DNA from: Paraburkholderia sp. PREW-6R
GTDB taxonomy: Bacteria > Pseudomonadota > Gammaproteobacteria > Burkholderiales > Burkholderiaceae
Reading direction: 5' to 3'
Assembly: GCF_039621805.1 (NCBI RefSeq)
Contig: NZ_CP155075.1
Span: 992,001-1,056,000 of the forward strand
DNA length: 64,000 nt
Of this stretch, positions 53,753-62,260 are shown in pieces. Every line of letters begins with the position of its first letter. Position 1 is the stretch's first letter. A program made the position numbers and the translations under genes. A model generated the notes under the pieces. It saw nothing but the letters and a program-made list of their open reading frames with translations. It searched no databases and was not told the origin of the DNA.

Positions 53753-54649
53753 ATGACGACGTCTGAAACGCCAACGGTTGCACTCGTTGGCCCAGGGGCC
53801 ATCGGCACGACCATCGCAGCGGCGCTCCATGAGATCGGGCACACGCCGACGATTTGCGGGCGCTCGGCGCACGAGCGCCTCGAGTTGCGCTTCGACGGTG
53901 GCCATATCACCGTGCCGGGGCCCGTGCGCACTGAACCGGCCGAGATCAGAGGTACATTCGAACTGGTCTTCGTCGCGGTCAAGTCGACGCAAGTGGAAGC
54001 GACGGCGCCTTGGCTCGCTGCATTGTGTAACGAAAACACGGTTGTCTGCGCGCTGCAAAACGGTGTCGAGCAGAAAGCCCTTTTTGCGCCGTACCTGTCT
54101 GGCGGCCCAGTGCTGCCCTCGGTAGTGTGGTTTCCCGCTCAACGCGAACTGGACACCTCGGTATGGCTACGCGGCAAACCACGCCTCACGCTGCCGGACA
54201 CCCCGGCGACCAGCGTCGTGCTCGCGGCTTTGCACGGCACGCGGTGCGCGGTCGACGTGGCGGCGGATTTCACCTCTGTCGCATGGCGAAAGCTGCTGCA
54301 GAACGCTGTCGCGGGTTTGATGGTTCTGGCGGGTCGCCGTGCGGGCATGTTTTCCCGCGTCGATATCACGAGACTGTCTTTAGGTTACCTAAAGGAATGT
54401 CTCGAAGTCGCGCGTGCGGAAGGCGCGACTCTGGGTGACGAAGTGCCGCAGGAGATCATCGATGGATTTCATCGTTCCCCGCCGGACCTGGGTACTTCCA
54501 TTCTCGCTGACCGGCAGGCCGGCCACCCGCTCGAATGGGACAGCCGGAACGGGGTCGTGCAGCGACGTGGCCGCGTTCACGGCATCCCTACACCAATCAG
54601 CGATGTGATCGTGCCGCTTCTGGCCGCCGCGAGCGACGGACCTGGCTGA
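53753..54649 (+). CDS. 2-dehydropantoate 2-reductase-family protein
   Basis: A ketopantoate-reductase-like NADPH enzyme of 298 residues. ATG at 53753 follows AAGGTGA; a GTG nine bases earlier is in frame. TPTVALVGPGAIGTTIAAALHEIGHTPTICGRS is the nucleotide-binding fold, LVFVAVKSTQ and VCALQNGVEQ follow, and VAWRKLLQNAVAGLMVLAGRRAG carries the conserved catalytic Lys. Many such proteins outside the pantothenate pathway reduce other 2-oxo acids, and no panB or panC is near, so I give no gene symbol. A 17-base palindrome with the core AGGTTACCT lies inside the gene at 54378-54394. Confidence 0.9.
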   Translation: MTTSETPTVALVGPGAIGTTIAAALHEIGHTPTICGRSAHERLELRFDGGHITVPGPVRTEPAEIRGTFELVFVAVKSTQVEATAPWLAALCNENTVVCALQNGVEQKALFAPYLSGGPVLPSVVWFPAQRELDTSVWLRGKPRLTLPDTPATSVVLAALHGTRCAVDVAADFTSVAWRKLLQNAVAGLMVLAGRRAGMFSRVDITRLSLGYLKECLEVARAEGATLGDEVPQEIIDGFHRSPPDLGTSILADRQAGHPLEWDSRNGVVQRRGRVHGIPTPISDVIVPLLAAASDGPG

Positions 54650-54788
54650 CCCTGTAGTCATATCAGGTTCGCTCGTCGATCACGATTGCTGTACGGGCAG
54701 CATGTGACGAATACGCCTCTCCCGCAATGTCAAAGCAATAGCCGTGTCTTTGCGTCATCACACGGCTGTTTATTAGCTCCAGGAAGAA

Positions 54789-55673
54789 TCAGAGGAACAG
54801 CTCGCGAGCCTGCTCAAACATTGCAATGATCTCTTCGGCGACGAGTCGGATCGTCGCTTCCTTTCTGTCGCGGCGGCGCGTCACCAGATACACCTCTCTG
54901 CTGGGCAAGCAGGCTCCGAGATCACAGCTCCGCAACAATGGGTCGCTGCGTCCAATGTAGTGGGGAATCAGCGCAAGGCCGACACCTGAACGCGCAGCGA
55001 TCGATTGGAGAAACTGGTCTTTTGCGCGAAACGCGACCCGAGCGAGGGGAAAGTGTTCGGACATCCATTTTGCTGCGGACAGGTACGCGTCCGCCTCGTT
55101 AAACCCGATACACACCAGTTCGCCGTTTGCCTCGACAGAGCGACAGGCCTCCTCCGTTCCATAGAACCCGTAACCGACCGTGGTCAGCAGACGCGCGATG
55201 ATGTCGCCGTCCGTGGGTTTGTCGAACCGGATCGCGATATCAGCTTCATGCCGTTCAAGGCTGACCGATCGAAGTGCAGGAGCGAGGTCGATGTCCAACT
55301 TCGGATAGCGGATCGTCAGGTTCACGAGGCGCGATGCAAGAAAGCCAGCCGACAAACCGGGCGACGAGTTTATCCGGACCAGTCCTGCGGGCGCGCCATC
55401 TGCCACGCCGCGTTTAAGGACCTGGGCTGCCTGTTCCATGTCACTTGCCGCTTCTAGCGCACGCGTTCCGGCAGGCGTCAGCACATAGCCTTCAGGCCGT
55501 CGCTCGACGAGCTTTTCTCCAAGACTTTCCTCGAGAGAACGAAGTCGCCGGGCAATCGTCGCGTGATTGACCGACAGCATCCGGGCGGCCGCCGACAGGC
55601 TACCGTGCCGTGCGAGTGCTACGAAGATGCGGACGTCTTCCCAGTCGAGAGCTGTGCGTTTTTGATCAGTCAT
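54789..55673 (-). CDS. LysR-family transcriptional regulator
   Basis: A 294-residue LysR regulator: MTDQKRTALDWEDVRIFVALARHGSLSAAARMLSVNHATIARRLRSLEESLGEKLVERRPEGYVLT is the DNA-binding head, typical of the group with LDWDDLRxFLAVAR starts. The effector domain runs from about residue 92 (GLVRINSSPGLSAGFLASRL). It is divergent from the SDR gene at 55752 across 78 bases that hold a symmetrical TTGA-N5-TCAA box, so it probably controls the SDR and tautomerase genes. Confidence 0.93.
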   Translation of the reverse strand: MTDQKRTALDWEDVRIFVALARHGSLSAAARMLSVNHATIARRLRSLEESLGEKLVERRPEGYVLTPAGTRALEAASDMEQAAQVLKRGVADGAPAGLVRINSSPGLSAGFLASRLVNLTIRYPKLDIDLAPALRSVSLERHEADIAIRFDKPTDGDIIARLLTTVGYGFYGTEEACRSVEANGELVCIGFNEADAYLSAAKWMSEHFPLARVAFRAKDQFLQSIAARSGVGLALIPHYIGRSDPLLRSCDLGACLPSREVYLVTRRRDRKEATIRLVAEEIIAMFEQARELFL

Positions 55674-55717
55674 TGATCGAGGATAGTGACTTTTCGCGGG
55701 TCTGACAATGCCTTAGA

Positions 55718-55730
55718 TTGAGTCCATCAA
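55718..55730. promoter_or_regulatory. Candidate LysR operator
   Basis: TTGA and TCAA flank five bases in a 13-base T-N11-A element between the divergent LysR and SDR genes, 21 bases before the SDR start. Short arms, so modest support. Confidence 0.4.
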
Positions 55731-55751
55731 CCAAGGGTAAAGGAGCCCAGA

Positions 55752-56462
55752 ATGTCAGCTATCAAGAAAGTGGCTATTGTTACCGGCGCCTCGCAAGGCA
55801 TGGGCGAGGGCATCGTCAACGGTTTTCGCGCCCGAGGCTACGGCGTGATCGCCACGTCACGCTCGATCAAGCCTTCAACTGATCCGGACATGGTGACCAT
55901 CGCCGGCGACATCGGCGATCCGAGCACGGGCGAGCGTCTGGTCGCCGCGGCCCTCGACAGGTTCGGCCGCATCGATACGCTGGTGAACAATGCCGGCATC
56001 TACATCGGCAAACCGTTCACTGAATATACCGAGGAAGATTACCGGCTGAAACTGAAGACCAATCTCGACGGCTTCTTCTTCACCACCCAGCAGGTGATTC
56101 CGGTGATGCTGGACCAGGGCAGTGGCCATGTCGTCCAGATCACGGCCTCCACGGCGGAGTTCGCCAGTTCACGCTCTCCTGCCTTCATCGCGATGCTGAC
56201 CAAAGGCGGCATGAACTCGGCGACCAAGAGCCTGGCGATGGAATATGCGACGCGTGGCATCCGCGTGAACGCTGTGGCTCCCGGCGTCATCCGAACGCCG
56301 ATGCACGATCCAGAGAGCGTTGAAAAACTGGCTGCCTTCCATCCCATGAACAAGCTGGGTGAGGTAGAGGATATCGTTCGGGCAGTGCTCTACCTCGAAG
56401 ACGCCACGTTCTCGACCGGCGAGATTCTTCACGTCGATGGCGGTCTCATCGCCGGGCGTTAA
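55752..56462 (+). CDS. SDR-family protein with altered catalytic site
   Basis: A 236-residue SDR with VAIVTGASQGMGEGI (cofactor motif), LVNNAGIYIGKPF (NNAG) and VNAVAPGVIRTPMH, preceded by AAAGGAG. Where classical members have Tyr-x-x-x-Lys the sequence reads AMLTKGGMNSATKSLA: the Lys is kept but the Tyr position is Ala. Ser is present in ITASTAEF. A subgroup of SDRs with LTKGG in this place exists, so the loss is probably not a sequencing error. It may work as a weak or different enzyme. It is followed 47 bases on by a tautomerase gene and is divergent from a LysR gene. Confidence 0.9.
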   Translation: MSAIKKVAIVTGASQGMGEGIVNGFRARGYGVIATSRSIKPSTDPDMVTIAGDIGDPSTGERLVAAALDRFGRIDTLVNNAGIYIGKPFTEYTEEDYRLKLKTNLDGFFFTTQQVIPVMLDQGSGHVVQITASTAEFASSRSPAFIAMLTKGGMNSATKSLAMEYATRGIRVNAVAPGVIRTPMHDPESVEKLAAFHPMNKLGEVEDIVRAVLYLEDATFSTGEILHVDGGLIAGR

Positions 56463-56509
56463 TCTGCAAACGGCGCGCTACAAGCGCTTTACTTGTTAGG
56501 GAGAGCTGT

Positions 56510-56752
56510 ATGCCGATTGTCAATATTCTGGTCACACGCGAAGGCACCCGTGCGGGTGCGGAGCGTACCACCCGCGAGCAAAAAGCCGCCGTGTACAAAG
56601 GCATCGCCGACCTGCTTTTTAATGTCATGGGCAAGCCGCATGAGGATACAACCGTCATCTTTCAGGAGCATGAGATCGACGATTTCGGTCAGGGCGGCTT
56701 GCCGCTGTCCGACTACCGGAACCACCGTGAGCGGAATTGTCAGGATACCTGA
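56510..56752 (+). CDS. 4-oxalocrotonate tautomerase-family protein
   Basis: An 80-residue tautomerase. The start PIVNILVTREGTRAGAERTTREQKAAVYKGIADLL exposes the catalytic Pro1 after Met removal, and VMGKPHEDTTVIFQEHEIDDFGQGG is the second half typical of the long-loop members. GGGAG lies about ten bases before the ATG. The 'TREGT' insert is that of the tautomerase group found beside SDR genes. Enzymes of this family move double bonds in 2-hydroxymuconate or related acids. Same strand as the SDR and probably co-transcribed. Confidence 0.9.
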   Translation: MPIVNILVTREGTRAGAERTTREQKAAVYKGIADLLFNVMGKPHEDTTVIFQEHEIDDFGQGGLPLSDYRNHRERNCQDT

Positions 56753-57490
56753 CGTTGAATGAGGCGCTACTTGCCAGCCGCTTCCGGAAACGCGACACAA
56801 TGATTAGATCAGCCGCTGACGCCTGGTCAGGATCCACAAGGCCAGGCGTTAGCCGACACCACATGCAGCTGTAGTCCGGCTGGTCCAGATCCGCGGAAAG
56901 GCCAGAATGTATTGGCGTCCAGCCAGCCGATATACGCCGCACAGTCGTTCTAGCCGTCGCCCGAATAGGCTGATACTCCCTTCCCCGTGGCCCGACGGCC
57001 AGCTCCGATAAGTTCATCAACGACTGCTGATCCAAATCTCGGCGTCAGTCTGCAATGGCCGTGCAACCGGAGCGCGGAGGTTACCGCACCGCGTTGTTAT
57101 CATGCGTTCAAAAATCTGCCGTGACGTTTACTTTCGTCTCGTGACAATCGTTCCGACCATCCTTACACGCCTGTCACGCCGTCATTAAGTGAGTAAGGAT
57201 TGAATCCAAGTACCCGCATCTACTTTGCTAGATGAAGCTGTCTGCCCCGCTGCAGGCCGGGAAGCATCGGATCGCTTCAAATATGCAACGCGATGCGGCC
57301 CGCACAACGATCTCGTCGTACGAAGGCAAAAGATTGCCTTATGGGCGCGTAAAGTTAACATTGCTTGTGGCGGTTATGGCGCGGCTCGACAATCGCCGCA
57401 ACAGAAACGTTCTGTCTTCACAGGCGCCACAGGTTAACTCCTGTTGCCTGCACAGCGAACTTTCTCAACCTCCCCTGCCGCCCTAGCAAC
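56753..57490. other. Spacer before the beta-lactamase gene
   Basis: About 740 bases with no supported gene. Frames on both strands run for 70-125 codons but none is recognisable. No ampR-type regulator gene is present here, unlike the usual arrangement for class C enzymes. Confidence 0.5.
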
Positions 57491-58654
57491 GTGAAAAACA
57501 CATTCAAAGCAGCGCTATTTGCCGCAACACTCCTGGTCATTCACCACTGTGACGCCGCCGGCGTAGTACACGAGCCCGACTTGCGACGCACCGTCGACGA
57601 AGCAGTTCAACCAATCCGCCAGCATTACGGCGTGCCCGGCATTGCGGTGGGCGTGACGGTTGGCGGCAAGCACTACTTTTACAACTACGGCGTGATGTCG
57701 AAAGACAGCCGTATGCCGATCACGCAACGCACGCTTTTCGAGGTCGGCTCATTCAGCAAGACGATAACCGCGACCTTTGCGTGCTACGCGGCGCAACGCG
57801 GCGCGCTGTCGCTCACGGACATGGCGAGCAGTGCGTTGCCCTCGCTCCGCGGCAGTAGCCTGGATCATGTAAGCCTGCTAGAACTGGGCACGCATACGTC
57901 CGACTTGCCGCTCTTCATTCCTGAGAGCGTGGAAAACGACGCACAGTTGATGAGCTTCCTTCGCGGCTGGAAACCCGGCCATCCGGCGGGCACCTTCCGG
58001 CGTTATTCGAATGTGGGCATCGGATTGCTGGGCGTTATCGCGGCGCACAGCATGAATGTCAATTTTGACGACGCGGTGCAGAATACGCTGCTGCCCCAAC
58101 TCGGAATGACCCACACGTATCTGCAGGTGCCGTCCGATGCGATGAATCAATACGCACAGGGCTACACGAAGGACGACAAGCCGATCCGTCTGCATCCTGG
58201 CGCGCTCGCTGACGAGGCGTATGGCATTCGGTCGGACGCGGCGGACATCGTGCGCTTTCTCGACGTCAACATGCAGGTCGCACACGTCGACGGTGAAGTG
58301 AAGCGTGCAGTCGCGTGCGCCCAAACCGGGTACTTTGCGGCCGGACCCTTCATCCAGGACCTGGTCTGGGAACAGTACCCGTATCCGGTGGATCTGAAGA
58401 CGCTGCAGGCTGGCAACAGTTCAGACGTCCTATACAAAGGCACGCAAGCTACCGAGCTGACGCCACCGCTGGCGCCACAGCAGGATGCGCTGATCGACAA
58501 GACCGGCTCGACCAATGGCTTCGCGACTTACGCTGCGTTCGTGCCGTCGCGCCATATCGGCGTAGTCATTCTCGCTAACAAGTCTTATCCGATCGATGCG
58601 CGGATAGATGCGGTGTACCGGATTCTCACGTCACTCAGCGGGACGCAGCCATGA
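57491..58654 (+). CDS. Class C beta-lactamase
   Basis: A periplasmic serine beta-lactamase of 387 residues, starting at a GTG that places a signal peptide at the N-terminus (KNTFKAALFAATLLVIHHCDAA). The longer frame from 57365 has no leader. The class C triad is complete: SFSK at residue 87, which becomes Ser64 after cleavage behind Ala23, YSN near 172 and KTG in LIDKTGSTNGFATYAAF near 315. The C-terminal VVILANKSYPIDARIDAVYRIL is also typical. It is overlapped by a secreted cupin gene (ATGA). No ampR is adjacent, so expression may be constitutive or controlled elsewhere. Confidence 0.93.
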   Translation: MKNTFKAALFAATLLVIHHCDAAGVVHEPDLRRTVDEAVQPIRQHYGVPGIAVGVTVGGKHYFYNYGVMSKDSRMPITQRTLFEVGSFSKTITATFACYAAQRGALSLTDMASSALPSLRGSSLDHVSLLELGTHTSDLPLFIPESVENDAQLMSFLRGWKPGHPAGTFRRYSNVGIGLLGVIAAHSMNVNFDDAVQNTLLPQLGMTHTYLQVPSDAMNQYAQGYTKDDKPIRLHPGALADEAYGIRSDAADIVRFLDVNMQVAHVDGEVKRAVACAQTGYFAAGPFIQDLVWEQYPYPVDLKTLQAGNSSDVLYKGTQATELTPPLAPQQDALIDKTGSTNGFATYAAFVPSRHIGVVILANKSYPIDARIDAVYRILTSLSGTQP

Positions 58655-59046
58655 TCCGCCAACGTCTCGTCATCGCGCTCGCAGCGTTGGTAGCGATGCC
58701 TGCCTTCGCGCAGCAACCTCCACCGTCTGCGAAGGAAACCTCCGTGCTGCAACGCGTGCCCATCAATGGCACGGATCGCGAAATGGGGCTGGGCATCGCA
58801 GTGTTCCCGCCGCATGCCGCGAAGTCCCGACACGCGGCGTCGGGACCGGAGCTCTGCTTCGTGCTTGATGGCGACGTCACTGTACAGGTAGACGGTCAAC
58901 CAACACGTGTCGTGCACAAGGGCGAAACGTTCCAGCTGCCTGCCTATGCGCTGCATACGACAACGGCGGGCCCGGACGGCGCACGCGTGCTGGCCAGCTG
59001 GGCGAACGTGCCAGGACAACCGTTCAATCTGCCGGGCCCGCGTTGA
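58651..59046 (+). CDS. Secreted cupin-domain protein
   Basis: A 131-residue small cupin with a signal peptide (MIRQRLVIALAALVAMPAFAQ). One double-stranded beta-helix follows, with SRHAASGPELCFVLDGDVTVQVDG and VVHKGETFQLPAYALHTTTA, giving a possible metal site from His residues and Glu. The start overlaps the beta-lactamase stop, so both are made from one message, and both are exported. The role is unknown. Small periplasmic cupins may bind or open cyclic substrates. The coupling to a beta-lactamase is what deserves attention. Confidence 0.88.
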   Translation: MIRQRLVIALAALVAMPAFAQQPPPSAKETSVLQRVPINGTDREMGLGIAVFPPHAAKSRHAASGPELCFVLDGDVTVQVDGQPTRVVHKGETFQLPAYALHTTTAGPDGARVLASWANVPGQPFNLPGPR

Positions 59047-59594
59047 GTCGGCCGAATAACAGCGCTCCGAATTCCTGACCCGGTCTGTTGTTTTGTGAGG
59101 CTCTGCCGCTACAGCCGCCGATGTGTACAGATAGCAATTTTAATAGCGCGTCACACCGGGCAATGTGTGTTGGTGCTTGATTGAAACGGAACCCGCCATC
59201 TGCACGGGCCCTGCACGTGGTCGCGACCACTGAACCGCTCGCCGAGCCCGCTCGTTTCCGTCAGACGAACCTGCAGCATTTTTTCTTGCGCGAAAACCCG
59301 CGCGCCTTTTAGATTTCTAGGAAAGCGGCATATCTCCCCGAGATCAATCCGGAAAAGTAACGTCACCCCGTTATGCGCGCCGCCACCGGCTATCGCTACC
59401 GCGTTCAGGAATGAAAGCGTCCGAAAGCAGCGTAATCGCGCCGCGTGCGCCTAAGCCGATCGCCGCGGCGGTCGCTATCTCCCACACTCCCGGCCCCGTT
59501 TGCGCCGCATTTCTCTGCGCGCGCTGTAACATCAGGATCGAGCCGTCACAAAAATCGCTCCGTGATGGCTCGCCTCTCCTATCAGGAGCTCATC
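59047..59594. other. Spacer before the PEP-mutase-family gene
   Basis: About 550 bases without a supported gene. A weak GC-rich stem near 59288-59312 is followed by TTTT on the plus strand and could end the beta-lactamase-cupin message, but its arms are only five bases. Confidence 0.4.
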
Positions 59595-60419
59595 ATGTCA
59601 CGCACCACCGCAGAAAAACGCGCCGCCTTCCGCGCGCTGCATGCATCTGGCTGCTTCGTGCTGCCGAACCCGTGGGACACAGGCAGCGCCCGCTACCTCG
59701 CAAGCCTCGGTTTCGAGGCCATTGCGACCACCAGTTCCGGCTTCGCATGGTCAACCGGTCGCGCAGACAATCATGTGACGCGCGAGGTCATTCTCGCGCA
59801 TCTGCGCGCCATGGTTGCGGCAACCGATCTGCCGGTGAACGCCGACTTTGAAAGCGGTTTCGGAGCCGATCCCGCCGAGGTCGCCGAAAGCGTGAAGCTC
59901 GCAATTGACACGGGAGTCGCGGGCCTTTCCATCGAAGACTCCACCGGAAATACCGCAAGCCCGCTGTTCCCGTTAGACATGGCCGTGGAGCGACTGAAAG
60001 CGGCAAGGCGGGCAATCGACGAAAGCGGCGGTGACACCCTGCTGATTGGCCGCGCGGAAAATTTTTTTGCTGGCGTGCCGGACATGAACGATACGCTGGC
60101 ACGGCTCGAGGCATATGCGGCCGCCGGCGCAGACTGCCTGTATGCCCCTGGTATTCAGACACCCGAACAGATCAAAGCCGTCGTTGCCGCCGTGGCGCCC
60201 CGGCCGGTGAATGTGTTGATTGGCTCGCAGTCCGCACTGACGCTGCAGGATCTGGCCGCGCTCGGCGTGCGGCGCGTGAGCGTCGGCGGAGCACTCGCGC
60301 GGGCTGCGTGGGGCGGGTTCATGCGCGCAGCGCAATCGCTTGCTAACGGACGTTTCGACGGGTTCGCCGATGCCGCGTCAGGCGCGCAATTGAACACGCA
60401 ATTTCTCGGCAACGCTTAA
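59595..60419 (+). CDS. Isocitrate lyase/PEP mutase-family protein
   Basis: A 274-residue barrel enzyme of the isocitrate lyase/phosphoenolpyruvate mutase superfamily. ATG at 59595 has CAGGAG nearby upstream; an earlier ATG in the frame lacks one. FVLPNPWDTGSARYLASLGFEAIATTSSGFAWS, VNADFESGFG, GLSIEDSTG and LIGRAENFF give the metal- and oxo-acid-binding positions. It lacks the KKCGH loop of true isocitrate and methylisocitrate lyases, so it is more like oxaloacetate decarboxylase, 2,3-dimethylmalate lyase or a phosphonopyruvate-type enzyme. Given phnA in the window a phosphonate link is tempting, but 7 kb separates them. Confidence 0.88.
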   Translation: MSRTTAEKRAAFRALHASGCFVLPNPWDTGSARYLASLGFEAIATTSSGFAWSTGRADNHVTREVILAHLRAMVAATDLPVNADFESGFGADPAEVAESVKLAIDTGVAGLSIEDSTGNTASPLFPLDMAVERLKAARRAIDESGGDTLLIGRAENFFAGVPDMNDTLARLEAYAAAGADCLYAPGIQTPEQIKAVVAAVAPRPVNVLIGSQSALTLQDLAALGVRRVSVGGALARAAWGGFMRAAQSLANGRFDGFADAASGAQLNTQFLGNA

Positions 60420-60478
60420 GCATCGCGGTTCGATCGAACCCGGTCTATTTACGACGGAGAACATTCGTATCGAACCCG

Positions 60479-61420
60479 TCACGGAAAGTGCACCCCCGTG
60501 AATGACTCGCAAGCGTCCCACAGACGTTGCGCTGCTCTCGTGTCGTGCGCCTGCGCCGCAATTGCCGCATTGTCGACGCGTTCGCCGCGCATCTCCATCC
60601 ACCCGGTCGGACCGTAGTACCCGCCATCCACGACATCCGGTGATGTTGCCGCATACAACGTGGGCAATGCCCCGGCTTCATCGCTATTCAGCAATGCGCC
60701 GATAAGGCGGCTTGCAACAGCGCGCGCTGCGCTATCCAGCGCCGAGCGCTCCCCAGCTCGGAACAGGTTGGTATTGGCCACACCCGGATGGACGGCAACC
60801 GACATGACGCGCGAGCCACGCGCGCGCAAACGGCGGTCGAGTTCGAGAGCAAACATTAAATTGGCGAGCTTCGATTGCTGATATGACCGCATCGGTGAAT
60901 AGCGTCGCGTGGACTGAAGATCGTCGAAATCGAGCCGCCCGCGTTTGTGGGCAATGGACGCGACCGTCACTACGCGTGAACGCTCCGAAGCGGCTGCTTC
61001 TTCGAGGAGCGGCATGAGCAAGCCGGTCAGCGCAAAATGCCCGATCACGTTGGTGCCGAACTGAATCTCGAAGCCATCAGCGGTTTCAAGCCTCTTTGGC
61101 GGTGCCATCACGCCGGCATTATTGACAAGTACGTGAAGCGCGCGTTGCGCCGCGCGCTCGCGGCTCGCGAACTCCCGAACAGAGTCGAGCGATGCGAGGT
61201 CCAACGCGGCCAGCTCGACACTTGCACCGGGCGCTACGCTTTTGAGGCGGGAAAGTGCCGCCTCTGCGCGACGCGGGTCGCGGCAGGCCATGATCACATG
61301 CGCTCCCTTTTGCGCAAGGACCAGCGCGGTGTGATAGCCAATGCCGCTATTCGCTCCGGTGATGAGAATCCGCTTGCCGTTCAGGCTCGAAATGTCTGCG
61401 GGCGTCCAGGTTCCGTTCAT
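60479..61420 (-). CDS. Short-chain dehydrogenase/reductase (retinol-dehydrogenase-like)
   Basis: A 313-residue SDR of the extended oxidoreductase group related to WW-domain/retinol dehydrogenases. RILITGANSGIGYHTALVLAQKGAHVIMACRD is the NADP motif with a basic residue, LVNNAGVMAPPKR follows, catalytic Ser lies in VVTVASIAHKRG and YQQSK provides Tyr and Lys. Length and the C-terminal YYGPTGWMEMRGERV are normal for the group. It is divergent from an isochorismatase-like gene with an inverted repeat between them. Substrate unknown. Confidence 0.92.
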   Translation of the reverse strand: MNGTWTPADISSLNGKRILITGANSGIGYHTALVLAQKGAHVIMACRDPRRAEAALSRLKSVAPGASVELAALDLASLDSVREFASRERAAQRALHVLVNNAGVMAPPKRLETADGFEIQFGTNVIGHFALTGLLMPLLEEAAASERSRVVTVASIAHKRGRLDFDDLQSTRRYSPMRSYQQSKLANLMFALELDRRLRARGSRVMSVAVHPGVANTNLFRAGERSALDSAARAVASRLIGALLNSDEAGALPTLYAATSPDVVDGGYYGPTGWMEMRGERVDNAAIAAQAHDTRAAQRLWDACESFTGVHFP

Positions 61421-61598
61421 ATAGATTTCGCTGTGGGCATCGTGGCCAGGAAAACCAGCGTACCACTTGTCGATGAGAGCGTTCCGTCAAACCTGTCGAT
61501 GGCATAACCCGCGCTTCACATTGCCTGAGCGCGGCGCGCTAGTGATCGCGCGCGCATCAGACCTATCCTGATGGCCGATTTTGACCTCTATCCGTCCT

Positions 61599-61632
61599 TA
61601 AACGCGCTCGATAACATTACGCGAAGCGTTTA
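61599..61632. promoter_or_regulatory. Spaced inverted repeat upstream of the isochorismatase-like gene
   Basis: TAAACGC (61599-61605) and GCGTTTA (61626-61632) are perfect arms 20 bases apart, 33 bases before the start codon at 61666. Two half-sites at this spacing suit an AraC-type dimer such as that encoded at 62261. Confidence 0.5.
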
Positions 61633-61665
61633 GGATGAGGTTCCCTTACCCACGGAGCGTCAAAA

Positions 61666-62244
61666 ATGTCCGCATCGGCAACCGCCAAGTCGGCTCTTAT
61701 CGTCATCGATATTCAGGAATCGTTTCGCCAAACGCCTGTCTGGTCGGACGCGAATCTACCCGCCTTCAGGGAAGCCGTCCTGCGCCTGCATCATGGCGCG
61801 CGGGAGAACGGCGTGCCCGTGGTTCACGTCTTTCATGTGGGCCGGGCCGCGCCATTTACCAAAGAATCCGGCTTCGTCACGGCTTTGGACTGGCTGCCGC
61901 AAAACGCCGATGTCGTGTTTGAAAAGCATACCCACAATGCGTTCAGCGACACCGGCCTCGACCTCTGGTTGCGCCGCCGCGGCATCGATCATCTGGTGAT
62001 CTCAGGCATACGCACGGAGCAGTGCTGCGAGACGACGACCCGGGTCGGATCGGACATTGGCTACGCGGTAGACTTCGTCACCGAAGCTACGCTCACCTTC
62101 CCCATGACCCATGCAGGCAGCGGTCGCACCTATTCGCCGGAGGAAATAAAAATGGGCTGCGAGCTGGTGCTGGCAGAACGTTTTGCGCGTATTGCGAGCG
62201 TCGATCAGGTGCTGAGTAGCTGGCAGAAGAAAATCCGAGATTAA
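61666..62244 (+). CDS. Isochorismatase-like cysteine hydrolase
   Basis: A 192-residue hydrolase of the isochorismatase superfamily. The catalytic triad is Asp15 (IVIDIQESF), Lys87 (VFEKHTHNAF) and Cys120 or Cys121 (GIRTEQCCETT, where most members have a single Cys at the second position). THAGSGRTYSPEEI is a late block. Such enzymes hydrolyse amides (nicotinamide, biuret, N-carbamoyl compounds) or vinyl ethers. The following gene, 16 bases downstream on the same strand, encodes a GlxA-type AraC regulator, and this pairing is common in Burkholderiales and Pseudomonas. Substrate not readable. Confidence 0.92.
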   Translation: MSASATAKSALIVIDIQESFRQTPVWSDANLPAFREAVLRLHHGARENGVPVVHVFHVGRAAPFTKESGFVTALDWLPQNADVVFEKHTHNAFSDTGLDLWLRRRGIDHLVISGIRTEQCCETTTRVGSDIGYAVDFVTEATLTFPMTHAGSGRTYSPEEIKMGCELVLAERFARIASVDQVLSSWQKKIRD

Positions 62245-62260
62245 CTGCCAGATCAGTCCC

